DNA from: Gaiellasilicea sp033857955
GTDB lineage: Bacteria > Actinomycetota > Thermoleophilia > Gaiellales > Gaiellaceae
Assembly (NCBI GenBank): GCA_033857955.1
Contig: JAWVCW010000008.1
Location: forward strand, 1 to 64,000
Length of the DNA: 64,000 nucleotides
Direction of reading: 5' to 3'
Position numbers and translations under genes: made by a program. Shown piece by piece: positions 42,494-53,701 of this stretch. Position 1 is the stretch's first letter; every line of letters begins with the position of its first letter. The notes beneath the pieces are model-generated. The model was given only the letters and a program-made list of their open reading frames with translations, was not told the DNA's origin and searched no databases.

Positions 42494-44929
42494 ATGACCG
42501 AGACGTACGACCCGAACACGATCGAGCCCAAGTGGCAGCGCGTCTGGGACGAGGCGCGCGCCTGGCATGTCGACAACCCTGCCGACCCGATCACCGCCGA
42601 CCCGATCACCGCCGACCCGTCGAAGAGCTACGTGCTCGAGATGTTGCCCTACCCCTCCGGGTCGCTCCACCTCGGACACCTGCTCGTCTACACGATCGGC
42701 GACGTGGTCATGCGCTTCCGGCGCCGCACAGGCCTGCGCGTCCTGCATCCCATGGGCTGGGACGCATTCGGATTGCCGGCCGAAAACGCCGCCATCCGCG
42801 AGGGCGGGCACCCACGGGAGATCACCGAGCGGAACATCGTCAACATCCGCCGCTCGATGCGCCGGATGGGGTGGTGGTTCGACTGGGAGCGGGAGATCTC
42901 GACCCACGATCCGCGCTACTACCGCTGGCAGCAATGGCAGTTCCTGCGGTTCCTCGAACGCGGGCTCGCCTACCGCAAGGGCGCGCCGGTGAAGTGGTGC
43001 CCGAACGACCAGACCGTGCTCGCGAACGAACAGGTACTCGGCGACGGCACGTGCGAGCGATGCGGGGCCCTCGTCGAGTCGCGCGTGATGGAACAGTGGT
43101 TCTTCCGGATCACGGACTACGCCGACGCGCTGCTCGACGACCTCGACACCGTCGACTGGCCCGAGTCGATCAAGGCGCGCCAGCGGAACTGGATCGGCCG
43201 CTCCGAGGGCTCCGAGATCGATTTCCGGATCGAGGAGCTGGACGAGGACATCACCGTCTTCACGACTCGGCCCGACACGCTCTTCGGGTCGACCTTCTTC
43301 GTCCTCGCGCCAGAGCACGAGCTTGTGTCGCGGATCGCGTCGGAGGAGGTGCAGGCGTACGTCCGCCGCGCCTCCGCGAAGAAGACCGAGGAGCGCGCTG
43401 CCGCGGTGGAGAAGACGGGGGTCTTCACAGGGCTGCATGCCGTCAACCCGGTCAACCGCGAGCTGATCCCGGTCTACGTCGCCGACTACGTCCTCACCGA
43501 CTACGGGACCGGCGCGATCATGGCCGTCCCGGCCCACGACCAGCGCGACTTCGACTTCGCGCGGGCATTCGACCTGCCGGTACGTCAGGTGGTCCGGCCG
43601 GCGGAGGGGGAGGTGGCGCTGCCCTACATCTCGCACTCCGACAGTGACGTGCTGGTCAACTCCGGCGAGTTCGACGGGCTGCCGGCGCCGGCGGGCGGCC
43701 GCCGGATCGTCGAGCGCCTCGACCAGGAGGGGCGCGGCCGCTTCGCCGTCAACTACCGGCTACGCGACTGGGGCTTCTCGCGCCAGCGCTACTGGGGCTG
43801 TCCGATCCCCGTCGTCTACTGCGACGCCTGCGGGATCGTCCCGGTGCCGGACGAGGAGCTGCCCGTCGTCCTCCCCGACGTCGACGACTACAAGCCGAAG
43901 GGGCAGCCGCCGCTCGCGCAGGCGGAGGACTGGGTGCGGACGACGTGCCCGAAGTGCGGGGGCGAGGCGCGCCGCGAGACGGAGACGATGGACACGTTCG
44001 TCGATTCGGCCTGGTACTTCCTGCGCTACTGCGACCCGCAGAACGACTCGGCGCCGTTCGAGCGATGGATCGTCGACTACTGGAACCCCGTCGACCTCTA
44101 CATCGGTGGTGTCGACCACGCCACGATGCACATGATCTACGCCCGGTTCTGGATGAAAGTCCTGAACGACCTGGGCTACATCGGCTTCCGGGAGCCGTTC
44201 GCGAGCTTCTTCTCGAATGGCTGGGTGACAGCGGGGAAGACGAAGATCTCGAAGCGCTCGGGGGCATCGGCTGGGCCGGATGAGGTGATCGAGCGGTACG
44301 GCGCGGACTCCGTGCGGCTGTGCATTCTCTTCCTCGGGCCGGCCGACCAGGACATGGAGTGGACAGAGGACGCGGCTGAGGCGATGACGCGCTTCGTCCG
44401 GCGGCTCTGGCGCGTCGTCAACGAGGTGGCGGAGCAGCCGACGGCAGGCGAGCCGACGGGGGGACCGCTGGCGCGCAAGGCCCACGAGACGATCGCGAAG
44501 GCGACCGACGACATCGGCCGGCGGTTCGCTTTCAACACTGCGATCTCGGCAGTCATGGAGCTTGTGAACGAGCTGTCGCGCGATACGTCGAACGGGGACG
44601 CCCGCTTCGCCGCCGAGACGGCCATCTCGCTGATCCAGCCCTACGCCCCGCACGTCGCCGAGGAGCTGTGGGCGAAGCTCGGCAACGAGCGCCTGTGGGA
44701 GCAGCCGTGGCCGGAGGCCGATCAGTCGATGCTCGAGCGCGAGACGGTGGAGATCGTGCTGCAGGTGAACGGGAAGCTCCGCGACCGTCTGCAGGTACCG
44801 GCGTCGATCGGCGAGGAGGAGCTGGTTGCGCTCGCGCGCGCCTCCGAGCGGGTGCAGGCGCACCTGAACGGCGGCGAGCCTCGGAAGACGATCGTCGTGC
44901 CCGGCAAGCTCGTCAATTTCGTGGTCTAG
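42494..44929 (+). CDS. leuS: Leucyl-tRNA synthetase
   Basis: Class I synthetase charging tRNA-Leu. HIGH-type motif HLGH is at residues 59-62 (PYPSGSLHLGHLL). The KMSKS-type motif is KISKR at 584-588. The CP1 editing insertion lies between (TTRPDTLFGSTFFVLAPEH), then TMDTFVDSAWYFLRY. Length 811 is normal. ATG 42494 is chosen (MTETYDPNTIEPKWQ) with GGAG six bases upstream; an in-frame TTG 18 bases earlier is less likely. A 15-bp unit repeated in tandem near 42585-42615 doubles the DPITA pentapeptide in a variable loop. Confidence 0.96.
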   Translation: MTETYDPNTIEPKWQRVWDEARAWHVDNPADPITADPITADPSKSYVLEMLPYPSGSLHLGHLLVYTIGDVVMRFRRRTGLRVLHPMGWDAFGLPAENAAIREGGHPREITERNIVNIRRSMRRMGWWFDWEREISTHDPRYYRWQQWQFLRFLERGLAYRKGAPVKWCPNDQTVLANEQVLGDGTCERCGALVESRVMEQWFFRITDYADALLDDLDTVDWPESIKARQRNWIGRSEGSEIDFRIEELDEDITVFTTRPDTLFGSTFFVLAPEHELVSRIASEEVQAYVRRASAKKTEERAAAVEKTGVFTGLHAVNPVNRELIPVYVADYVLTDYGTGAIMAVPAHDQRDFDFARAFDLPVRQVVRPAEGEVALPYISHSDSDVLVNSGEFDGLPAPAGGRRIVERLDQEGRGRFAVNYRLRDWGFSRQRYWGCPIPVVYCDACGIVPVPDEELPVVLPDVDDYKPKGQPPLAQAEDWVRTTCPKCGGEARRETETMDTFVDSAWYFLRYCDPQNDSAPFERWIVDYWNPVDLYIGGVDHATMHMIYARFWMKVLNDLGYIGFREPFASFFSNGWVTAGKTKISKRSGASAGPDEVIERYGADSVRLCILFLGPADQDMEWTEDAAEAMTRFVRRLWRVVNEVAEQPTAGEPTGGPLARKAHETIAKATDDIGRRFAFNTAISAVMELVNELSRDTSNGDARFAAETAISLIQPYAPHVAEELWAKLGNERLWEQPWPEADQSMLERETVEIVLQVNGKLRDRLQVPASIGEEELVALARASERVQAHLNGGEPRKTIVVPGKLVNFVV

Positions 44930-44994
44930 AACTGACTCGAAGTTGGCACGGAGGCGTTGGCCCTCTGTGACAGTTCTCCCGGCACGCTCGGGAC

Positions 44995-45552
44995 ATGCCC
45001 TCCCTGCCCGTGTCGCGCCAGCGGGCGCTCGTTCTCGCCGCGGTTGCGCTTGCGCTCCTAGTGGTTGCCGGGCGCACGCTGGCCGGTGCGGGCACGGCCA
45101 CGGATCAACCTGCAGCGAGGCTCGTTCCCGAGCATGCGGCGGCCGCGCCGAAGCTCGTCGTCCACGTCGCCGGTGCCGTTCGGCGACCGGGGCTGTACCG
45201 GCTTGCCGAGGGCAAACGAGTCGCCGACGCGGTCGCCCGTGCGGGCGGAGCGACCGCGCCGGCCGACACCGCCGCCATCAACCTCGCCGCGCCGCTCGCC
45301 GACGGGATGCAGGTGCTCGTGCCTCGCCGCGTTCCCGGCAGCGCGGGGAAGGCAACGGCGGCTCGTCCGAGCCTGAGCTCGGCCTCCGTCGACGAGCTCG
45401 ACGCGCTCCCAGGCATCGGGCCCGTGACCGCGCAGAAGATCGTCGACTATCGAGCCGCCCACGGCGGCTTCCGCTCGGTCGAAGACCTCGACGCGATTCC
45501 GGGAATCGGCCCCGCGCGGGTCGAGCAGCTGCGGGACCTGGTCTCGCCGTGA
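44995..45552 (+). CDS. comEA: ComEA-type DNA-binding competence protein
   Basis: Membrane-anchored receptor that binds incoming DNA outside the cell. A transmembrane anchor lies at residues 10-30. An SLBB domain (VHVAGAVRRPGLYRLAEG) follows, then a helix-hairpin-helix pair (LDALPGIGPVTAQKIVDYRA and LDAIPGIGPARVEQLRDL). Length 185. ComEC starts within its stop codon, so uptake receptor and channel are coupled. Confidence 0.92.
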   Translation: MPSLPVSRQRALVLAAVALALLVVAGRTLAGAGTATDQPAARLVPEHAAAAPKLVVHVAGAVRRPGLYRLAEGKRVADAVARAGGATAPADTAAINLAAPLADGMQVLVPRRVPGSAGKATAARPSLSSASVDELDALPGIGPVTAQKIVDYRAAHGGFRSVEDLDAIPGIGPARVEQLRDLVSP

Positions 45553-47822
45553 TCGCGCGCATCGTCGAGCGCGGCTGGCCGACGCTCCTCGTCCTGGCGG
45601 CCTGCATCGGGATCGCGCTCTCCAATGCCGTGCGGGCGCCGGCCACCCTCCTCGCAGTGGTGGTGGTCGTCGCGGGCGTCGCCGCCTTGGCACCAGACGC
45701 ACGACTTCCCGCCTGCGCGCTCGCGCTCGTCCTCGTCGGTTGGTGGTGGGGGAGTGCGCGACTCGACGCGCTCGACCGCAGCGTGCTTGCGCCCGAGATC
45801 GGACGTTCGGGGCTCGCGACGACGATCGTGACCGGCCCGGTGCGAAAGACGCCGTTCGCGCTTCGCGTTCCCGCCGAGGTTCGTCGGTTCGATTCGCGTC
45901 CGCTCCGCGAGCGAGTCCTGCTCGAGCTCCCCGTCGGCCGCTCTCCTCCGCAGGGCGCAGTCCTCGTCTTGCGGGTCACGGTCGGCGCGCCTCGGGGTCC
46001 CGAGGACGGCTTCGACGAGCGTGGCTGGCTGGCGCGCCGCGGCGTCCATGTCGTCCTGCACGGCGGCGAATGGCGCATCGTCGGGAGGCGCGGCGGCATC
46101 GGCGGCGTGTCAGACAGGCTCCGCGCGCACGTTGCGCGTGCGATCGCCCCTGGCCTTGGCGGCGAACGGCGCGCGGTGCTCGCAGGGATCGTGCTCGGCG
46201 AGGACGAGGGGCTCACGGACGAGCTCCGCGCAAACTTCAAGGCCTCCGGGCTCTACCACCTCCTGGCCGTCTCGGGACAGAATGTCGCGTACCTCGCGAT
46301 CGGAATGCTCGGTCTCGCGTGGCTGCTGGGGATCCACCGGCTCGCGGCGGAGATCGCTGCGATCGGCGCGATCGCCGGTTACGTCCTCGCGGTCGGCTGG
46401 CAGCCGTCGGTGGTGCGCGCCGGGATCGCCGGCGGGCTGGCCTCGCTCGCGTGGCTGCTTGCCCGCCCCCGCGACCGGTGGCACTTCCTCGCTCTCGGGG
46501 CGGCGGTGCTGCTCGCATGGACGCCGACGTGCCTGTTCGAGCCGGGCTTCCAGCTGTCCTTCGCGGCGGTCGGCGCGATCTTCCTGCTGCTCCCCAGGTT
46601 ACGGCTCGCGCTCGAGGGATACCCCCTGCCGGAGTGGCTCCGCGACGCGCTCGCGGTGTCGACCGCCTGCGGCGCGGCGACGGCGCCGATTCTCTGGCTG
46701 CAGTTCGGGAGCGTCCCGGTTTACTCGCTGCTGGCGAACGCCCTCGTCGCGCTCGCGATCGGGCCGCTGCTCGGGTTGGCGCTCGTTGGCTCTCTCGTGG
46801 AGCCGTTGCTGCCGTCGGTGGCGTTCGCGCTCGCGTGGCTGAATGGCTGGCTGGCCGCATACATCGCGGCCTGCGCAAGGATCGTCTCCGAGCTTCCGTT
46901 CGCCCAGATCGGATCGGGCAAGGCGGTGTCCGTCCTGCTCGGAACCCCGCTCGCGCTGCTCGCGCTGCAGAGGCTGCCGCGTTGGCGGCGGCCGCTGGCG
47001 CTGGCGTGCGCCGCGACGGTGGTTCCCGTCCTGCTCGTCTGGCAGCTCCTACCGTCCGCGTCGCTGCCGCCGCCGAAAGGGTTCCGGATCACGGTCCTCG
47101 ACGTCGGTCAGGGCGACTCGATCCTCTTGCAGGTGCCCGAGGGAGCGATGCTCGTCGACGAAGGCCCGCCCGAGGCGAACGTCGCGCAACAGCTCCGCAC
47201 GCTCGGCGTGCGTCGGCTGGCCGCGGTCGTACTCACGCACCCGCAGCGCGACCACATCGGCGGTGCCGAGGCCGTGCTGCGCCGGATCGCGGTCGACCGC
47301 GTGCTCGACCCGTATCTGGCGAGGTCGAGTATCTACCGGCGGTTCGCTCTGGCCGAAGCAGCGAAGCACGGCGTCGAGGTGGTGGAGACGCGGGCGGGGG
47401 ACACGTTCCGGCTCGGCCGGCTGCACCTACGCGTGCTCTGGCCGAATCGGCCCGGAACGGAAAGCGAGGATCCAAACCGGCTCCCGGTCGTCATGCTCGC
47501 CACCTACGGGCAGGTCGACGCGCTCCTGACCGCCGACGCCGAGACCGACGTCACAGCGCAGCTGCTCTCACGGCACGTCGAGATCCTCAAGGTCGCGCAT
47601 CACGGCTCCGCCGACGTCGGCCTAGCCAGCGAGCTGCGGGAGCTCCGGCCGGCGGTCGCAGTGATCTCGTGCGGCCGGGGAAACGACTACGGCCACCCGC
47701 GCCCTTCGACCGTCGCGGCGCTGCGCGCGAGCCCTGGGCTCAGCCTCTACCGGACCGACGAGGACGGACGCGTCGTCGTCGAGACGGATGGAAAGCGGAT
47801 CACGGTCCGGAAGGGCCGTTGA
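45549..47822 (+). CDS. comEC: ComEC/Rec2 DNA-uptake channel
   Basis: Polytopic protein of 757 residues that moves single-stranded DNA across the membrane. N-terminal helices precede a DUF4131-type region. The competence domain follows (GLYHLLAVSGQNVAYLAIG, PSVVRAGIAGGLASL). The C-terminal metallo-beta-lactamase domain has TVLDVGQGDSILLQ, LTHPQRDHIGG and VAHHGSAD. GTG at 45549 overlaps the comEA stop (GTGA). Confidence 0.93.
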   Translation: MIARIVERGWPTLLVLAACIGIALSNAVRAPATLLAVVVVVAGVAALAPDARLPACALALVLVGWWWGSARLDALDRSVLAPEIGRSGLATTIVTGPVRKTPFALRVPAEVRRFDSRPLRERVLLELPVGRSPPQGAVLVLRVTVGAPRGPEDGFDERGWLARRGVHVVLHGGEWRIVGRRGGIGGVSDRLRAHVARAIAPGLGGERRAVLAGIVLGEDEGLTDELRANFKASGLYHLLAVSGQNVAYLAIGMLGLAWLLGIHRLAAEIAAIGAIAGYVLAVGWQPSVVRAGIAGGLASLAWLLARPRDRWHFLALGAAVLLAWTPTCLFEPGFQLSFAAVGAIFLLLPRLRLALEGYPLPEWLRDALAVSTACGAATAPILWLQFGSVPVYSLLANALVALAIGPLLGLALVGSLVEPLLPSVAFALAWLNGWLAAYIAACARIVSELPFAQIGSGKAVSVLLGTPLALLALQRLPRWRRPLALACAATVVPVLLVWQLLPSASLPPPKGFRITVLDVGQGDSILLQVPEGAMLVDEGPPEANVAQQLRTLGVRRLAAVVLTHPQRDHIGGAEAVLRRIAVDRVLDPYLARSSIYRRFALAEAAKHGVEVVETRAGDTFRLGRLHLRVLWPNRPGTESEDPNRLPVVMLATYGQVDALLTADAETDVTAQLLSRHVEILKVAHHGSADVGLASELRELRPAVAVISCGRGNDYGHPRPSTVAALRASPGLSLYRTDEDGRVVVETDGKRITVRKGR

Positions 47823-47823
47823 G

Positions 47824-47829
47824 TAGGGT
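47824..47829 (+). promoter_or_regulatory. Candidate -10 element, leaderless promoter of holA
   Basis: TAGGGT, overlapping the comEC stop region, ends six bases before the GTG at 47836. Confidence 0.45.
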
Positions 47830-47835
47830 GGAGCC

Positions 47836-48837
47836 GTGGCCGCGACACCGGATCTGAAGCCCGTCTACCTGCTCACCGGCAGCGATCGGCCCAAGATCGA
47901 GACCGCGCTCGGGCGCCTGCGCGGCCACTTCGAGCCGGAGGCCGTCGAGCTCGTCACGGCTCAGGAGGTCTCCGGTCCGGACGCGGCCGCGCTCTGCAAT
48001 GTCGGCAGCCTGTTCGGCGACGCGAGGCTCGTCGTCGTCGAGGGCGTCGACGGGCGGCGGAACTCCGAAGGCCGCCTTACGAACGGCTGGAAGGTCGCCG
48101 ACGTGAAGGCGATCGACGACTACCTGGCTTCGCCGGCCCCCGGCACCGTGCTGGCGCTCGTCGCCGAGGAGCTGAAGAAGGATGCTCCCCTGACGAAGGC
48201 GTGCGCCAAGGCCGGCGACGTCCTGGCCTACGAGGTGCCGAAGCGCAATGTCGCCAACTGGGTCGCCGAGCGCTTCAAGCAAGCGGGCGCCCGCGCCGAG
48301 CCGGAGGCGTGCGCAGCGCTCGTTCATCTCGTCGGCGAGGACTTCCACCAGCTCGCGAACGAGATCGACAAGCTCGCGCTCTGGGCGGGCGACGAGCCGA
48401 TCGGCCAGCACGAGGTGGAGATGCTCGTCGCCGCCGTGGCGGAGACCCCGACGTTTGCCCTGACCGACGCGTGGGCGCAGCGCGACACCGGCCGGACGCT
48501 CGCCGCAAGCGAGACGATCTTCGAGCGGGAGGGACGTCCGCGCCGCGACACCGCTCCCCGCATGGCGGGTGCGCTGGGCAATCACCTCTCCTTCATGCGC
48601 CGTTGTCAGCAGCTCGCGGTCGAGGGTGTCAGGCCCCGTGACGCAGCGTCGACGCTGAAGCGGCACCCGTTCTACGTCGAGAAGGTGTTCGCGCAGGCGG
48701 CGAACTTCTCCGACGACGAGCTGCGCGACGCGGTCGTCCGCCTGGCCGGGCTCGACCACGCACTCAAGGGAGGCAGCAAGCTGACGCCCGACCTCGAGCT
48801 GCAGCGGGCGCTGATCGACCTGAGCGCCGGAAGCTAA
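47836..48837 (+). CDS. holA: DNA polymerase III delta subunit
   Basis: Clamp-loader subunit that opens the beta clamp. The 333-residue protein begins PVYLLTGSDRPKIE and continues with SLFGDARLVVVEGVDG, the collar-domain FHQLANEIDKLALWAG and NFSDDELRDAVVRLAGLDHALKGG, seen as LRDAVVRLAGLDHALKGG. The position next to rpsT and after comEC is the common actinobacterial and firmicute order. GTG start. Confidence 0.92.
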   Translation: MAATPDLKPVYLLTGSDRPKIETALGRLRGHFEPEAVELVTAQEVSGPDAAALCNVGSLFGDARLVVVEGVDGRRNSEGRLTNGWKVADVKAIDDYLASPAPGTVLALVAEELKKDAPLTKACAKAGDVLAYEVPKRNVANWVAERFKQAGARAEPEACAALVHLVGEDFHQLANEIDKLALWAGDEPIGQHEVEMLVAAVAETPTFALTDAWAQRDTGRTLAASETIFEREGRPRRDTAPRMAGALGNHLSFMRRCQQLAVEGVRPRDAASTLKRHPFYVEKVFAQAANFSDDELRDAVVRLAGLDHALKGGSKLTPDLELQRALIDLSAGS

Positions 48838-48843
48838 GGAGCG

Positions 48844-49104
48844 CTAGGAGCCGGAGACGAGGCGGGCTGCGCGGGCCTTCTTGCGCGCGGCCGTGTTCTT
48901 GTGCAAAGCCCCGCGCGCGGCGCCCTTGTCGATCGTGCGCACGAGCTCGAGATGCTCGGCGGCGAGCTTGTCCTTGTCCCCCGCGGTCGCAGCGGCCTCG
49001 AGCCGCTTCGTCAGCGTCTTCACCGTGGAGCGGTAGCGGAGGTTCTCGTCACGCTGGCGCTCGGCGATCCGGACACGCTTTTTCTGTTGTTGAATGTTCG
49101 GCAT
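48844..49104 (-). CDS. rpsT: Small ribosomal subunit protein bS20
   Basis: Primary 16S rRNA-binding protein of 86 residues, lysine- and arginine-rich and all helical: MPNIQQQKKRVRIAERQR, RYRSTVKTLTKRLE, ALHKNTAARKKARAAR. It is convergent with holA (6 bp between stops) and divergent from murJ. There is no clear Shine-Dalgarno site; a short hairpin lies in the 5' leader. Confidence 0.96.
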   Translation of the reverse strand: MPNIQQQKKRVRIAERQRDENLRYRSTVKTLTKRLEAAATAGDKDKLAAEHLELVRTIDKGAARGALHKNTAARKKARAARLVSGS

Positions 49105-49116
49105 CTCGAAGGAAGG

Positions 49117-49145
49117 CCCGCACTCTGCGGGCGCGCAGGATCCTA
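49117..49145 (-). promoter_or_regulatory. rpsT promoter -10 and 5'-leader hairpin
   Basis: On the minus strand, TAGGAT (49140-49145) is followed after a few bases by the hairpin CCCGCA-GAG-TGCGGG (49117-49131), which ends 12 bases before the ATG. The hairpin would sit near the 5' end of the transcript and could be a target for translational feedback by S20. Confidence 0.35.
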
Positions 49146-49189
49146 GCAGACGGGTCTCTGCCGCTGGCCGTACCGGCTGGCCTGATTCC

Positions 49190-49195
49190 TATACT
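49190..49195 (+). promoter_or_regulatory. -10 element, leaderless promoter of murJ
   Basis: TATACT, the best -10 match in the window, ends exactly six bases before the GTG at 49202. Transcription should begin at the start codon itself. Confidence 0.55.
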
Positions 49196-49201
49196 CGCAG
49201 C

Positions 49202-50773
49202 GTGGACGAGCGAGCCCAGGGACGGAGGCTCGCGTGGTCGACCGCGATCTTCTCGGCCGCGACCGGGCTCTCGCGAGTGCTCGGGCTCGTCCGGGAGATC
49301 GTGGCCGCGAACTACTTCGGCGCGCGCGGCCCGATCAACGCCTTCACGGTCGCCTTCCAGATTCCGAACCTCGTGCGCGCGCTCGTCGCCGACGCCGCGC
49401 TCTCCTCTGCGTTCGTGCCGGTCTTCAGCGAGCTGCTCGAGAAAGGAGAGAAGGCGCGCGCGTGGCGGGTCGCCTCGACGGTGTTCTGGCTCTTCCTGCT
49501 CGTTGTCGGAGGGATCACCGCCCTCTTCATCCTGGCCGCGCCGCTCCTGATGCCGCCCCTCACCGACGCGTACGACAACCTGGCGGTCACGCTCTCTCAG
49601 ATCCTCTTCCCGATCGTCGTGCTGATCGGGCTCTTCGGGGTCGTTACCGGGATCCTCAACAGCTACGAGCAGTTCACGATCCCGGCGCTGACGCCGGTGT
49701 TCTGGAACCTGGCGATCATCATCGGGCTCGTGATCGGCGTTCCGCACGCCGACACCGAGAGCGGCAAGCTCTACGTTTACGCCGCCTCTATCGTCGTCGG
49801 CACCTTGATCCAGTTCCTGCTCCCGCTGCCCTGGTTGCGTGGGCTCGACGGCCGGCTCAGGCTCGCGTTGGACCTGCGCGATCCGGCCGTGAAGCAGGTG
49901 TTCAAGTTGATGGGGCCGGTGATGCTGGGGCTCGGCCTGATCAACGTCAACGCCGTGATCGGCACGTTCTTCGCCTCCAAGCTGATCGACCCGACGATCG
50001 CCCCGAACGCGATCGACAAGGCCTTCCGCATCTACATGCTGCCGCAGGGCATGTTCTCGGTCGCGGTCGCGACGGTCCTCTACCCGTCGCTCGCACGGTT
50101 GGCCACGCGCGGAGATCTCGTCGGGCTCCGGGCCACGATCTCGAGCGGTGTCCGGCAGATCAACTTCCTGCTCATCCCGGCCGGCGTGGTCTCCGCCGTC
50201 CTCGCCGAGCCGATCGTCCGGCTGCTCTACGAGCGCGGCGCCTTCGAGCCCGACCAGACCCACGTCGTGGCCGGCGCACTGGCCGCCTTCTCGCTCGGGC
50301 TCACGTTCAACGGGATGATGCTGATGCTGAACCGCGGCTTCTTCAGCCTCCAGGCGCCGTGGGTCCCGACCTTCGTCGCGCTCGCGGTGGTGGCGTTGAA
50401 CACCGCGCTCTACGTCGTCTTCTACCGCGTCGGCGCATGGGGGATCCCGTTCGCGATCTCGCTGGCGAACATCGCCGGGGCCGCGCTGCTCTTCGTTGCG
50501 CTGCGGCGGCGAACGGGCCAGCTCGACCTGCGCGCGACGGCGCGGTCTTTCGCGCTCGTCGCGATCGCCTCGGCAGCGCTCGGCGGAGTCGCCTACGGTC
50601 TCTGGTACGTGCTCGACGGCGCGCTCGGCCGCTCCTTCGCCGGCCAGCTCGTCTCGCTCGGCGCCGCGCTCGTGGTCGGCGGGGCCGTGTACCTCCTGGC
50701 CTGCCGGCTGCTCGGGGTACGCGAGATCTCGACGCTACTATCGCTGCGAGACCGCTTCCGGCGGGACCGATGA
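49202..50773 (+). CDS. murJ: Lipid II flippase MurJ
   Basis: MOP-superfamily flippase moving lipid II outward for peptidoglycan synthesis. The 523 residues contain about 14 helices. Family motifs: GLSRVLGLVREIVAANYFG, FQIPNLVRALVADAALSSAFVPVFSE, seen as NLVRALVADAALSSAF, then GMFSVAVATVLYPSLAR. GTG 49202 is placed by the leaderless promoter. LepA follows four bases after the stop. Confidence 0.93.
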   Translation: MDERAQGRRLAWSTAIFSAATGLSRVLGLVREIVAANYFGARGPINAFTVAFQIPNLVRALVADAALSSAFVPVFSELLEKGEKARAWRVASTVFWLFLLVVGGITALFILAAPLLMPPLTDAYDNLAVTLSQILFPIVVLIGLFGVVTGILNSYEQFTIPALTPVFWNLAIIIGLVIGVPHADTESGKLYVYAASIVVGTLIQFLLPLPWLRGLDGRLRLALDLRDPAVKQVFKLMGPVMLGLGLINVNAVIGTFFASKLIDPTIAPNAIDKAFRIYMLPQGMFSVAVATVLYPSLARLATRGDLVGLRATISSGVRQINFLLIPAGVVSAVLAEPIVRLLYERGAFEPDQTHVVAGALAAFSLGLTFNGMMLMLNRGFFSLQAPWVPTFVALAVVALNTALYVVFYRVGAWGIPFAISLANIAGAALLFVALRRRTGQLDLRATARSFALVAIASAALGGVAYGLWYVLDGALGRSFAGQLVSLGAALVVGGAVYLLACRLLGVREISTLLSLRDRFRRDR

Positions 50774-50776
50774 CGC

Positions 50777-52560
<1,784 letters not shown>

Positions 52561-52564
<4 letters not shown>

Positions 52565-53679
52565 ACGCCCATCACCTCTACGTGCACCTGCCGTTCTGCT
52601 CGCACCGGTGCGGCTACTGCGACTTCGTCACCGTCACCGGCCATGAGGGCGACCATGGCGGTTACGTCGACGCGCTGCTCGGAGAGCTGGAGCTCGAGCG
52701 CGGCCTGCTCTCGGACGAGGTCGACACCATCTTCCTCGGCGGCGGCACTCCGACCTTCACGGAGCCGGCCGCGCTCGCGCGTCTCCTCGCCGGCCTCCCG
52801 CGCGCCGCCGAGACGACGGTCGAGGCCAACCCCGAGACCGTCACCCCCGGCCTGGCCGCGCTGCTCCGCGAGCACGGGGTCAACCGCGTTTCGCTCGGCG
52901 CGCAGAGCTTCCAACCGCATCTGCTCGAGACGCTCGAGCGGCGCGCCCGCCCGGAGGACGTGCGCGGCGCGGTGCACACGCTTCGCGACGCGGGATTCGA
53001 CAACGTCTCGCTCGACCTGATCTACGGGATTCCGGGCCAGAGCGTCGGCGATCTCGAGCGCGACCTCGCCGAAGCGCTCGCCCTGGAGCCCGAGCACCTC
53101 TCCTGCTACGAGCTCGAGGCCAAGCCCGGTACCCGCTTCACGCACGCGCACGGCGAGGAGCTCGAGCGTCAGGCTAACGCGATGGAGGGCTACTTCGAAC
53201 GGGTTGTCGAGACGCTGACCGGGGCCGGCTATCGCTGGTACGAGACGGCCAACTTCTGCAGGTTTGATGACGAACGCGACGGCGACCGTGACCTGCGATC
53301 GGGCCACAACCTCGGCTACTGGCTCGGGCACGACTATCTCGGGATCGGCGTGGGCGCCGTCTCGACGGTGGCAGGGATGCGGTGGCGGAATGCCCCTAGC
53401 CTCCCGCGGTATCTGGCCTCGTTGCGGCGAGGCGAGCGTCCACAGCGGGAGCTGGAGCCGCTCGCCGCCGACGTGCGTGCGCGGGAGCGGGTCCTGCTCG
53501 GCCTCCGGCTGGACGAGCCGCTCAGCACCGCCGGCCTCAACGGTGCCCTGGACCACGACGCGCTTGCGCGGCTCCAGCGGCTCGGTCTTGCGGACGTGCG
53601 CGACGGCGGCGCGACGCTGGCGCTCACCCGGCGGGGCCGCTTCCTCGGCGGCGGCGTGACGGCGGAGTTGCTCGTCTGA
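52561..53679 (+). CDS. hemW: Radical-SAM heme chaperone HemW
   Basis: Heme-delivery protein formerly annotated as oxygen-independent coproporphyrinogen oxidase. The cluster motif is C13-SHR-C17-GY-C20, followed by FLGGGTPTF, SLGAQSFQPHLLETLER and the C-terminal HemN domain (YETANFCR, GHNLGYW). It has the extra Cys-poor spacing typical of HemW rather than HemN. Length 372. GTG at 52561 overlaps the lepA stop. Confidence 0.93.
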
Positions 53680-53686
53680 CGGCCGG

Positions 53687-53692
53687 TAGAAT
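53687..53692 (+). promoter_or_regulatory. Candidate -10 element for hrcA
   Basis: TAGAAT lies nine bases before the hrcA ATG at 53702. I saw no CIRCE inverted repeat (TTAGCACTC) in this region. Confidence 0.35.
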
Positions 53693-53701
53693 GACCTGCA
53701 A

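Noticed and set aside
42585..42615. Tandem 15-bp repeat in leuS as a possible regulatory element
   Set aside because: It is in frame, encodes DPITA twice in a variable loop, and is most simply replication slippage.
53640..53701. CIRCE operator before hrcA
   Set aside because: The TTAGCACTC-N9-GAGTGCTAA inverted repeat is not present upstream of hrcA or dnaJ.
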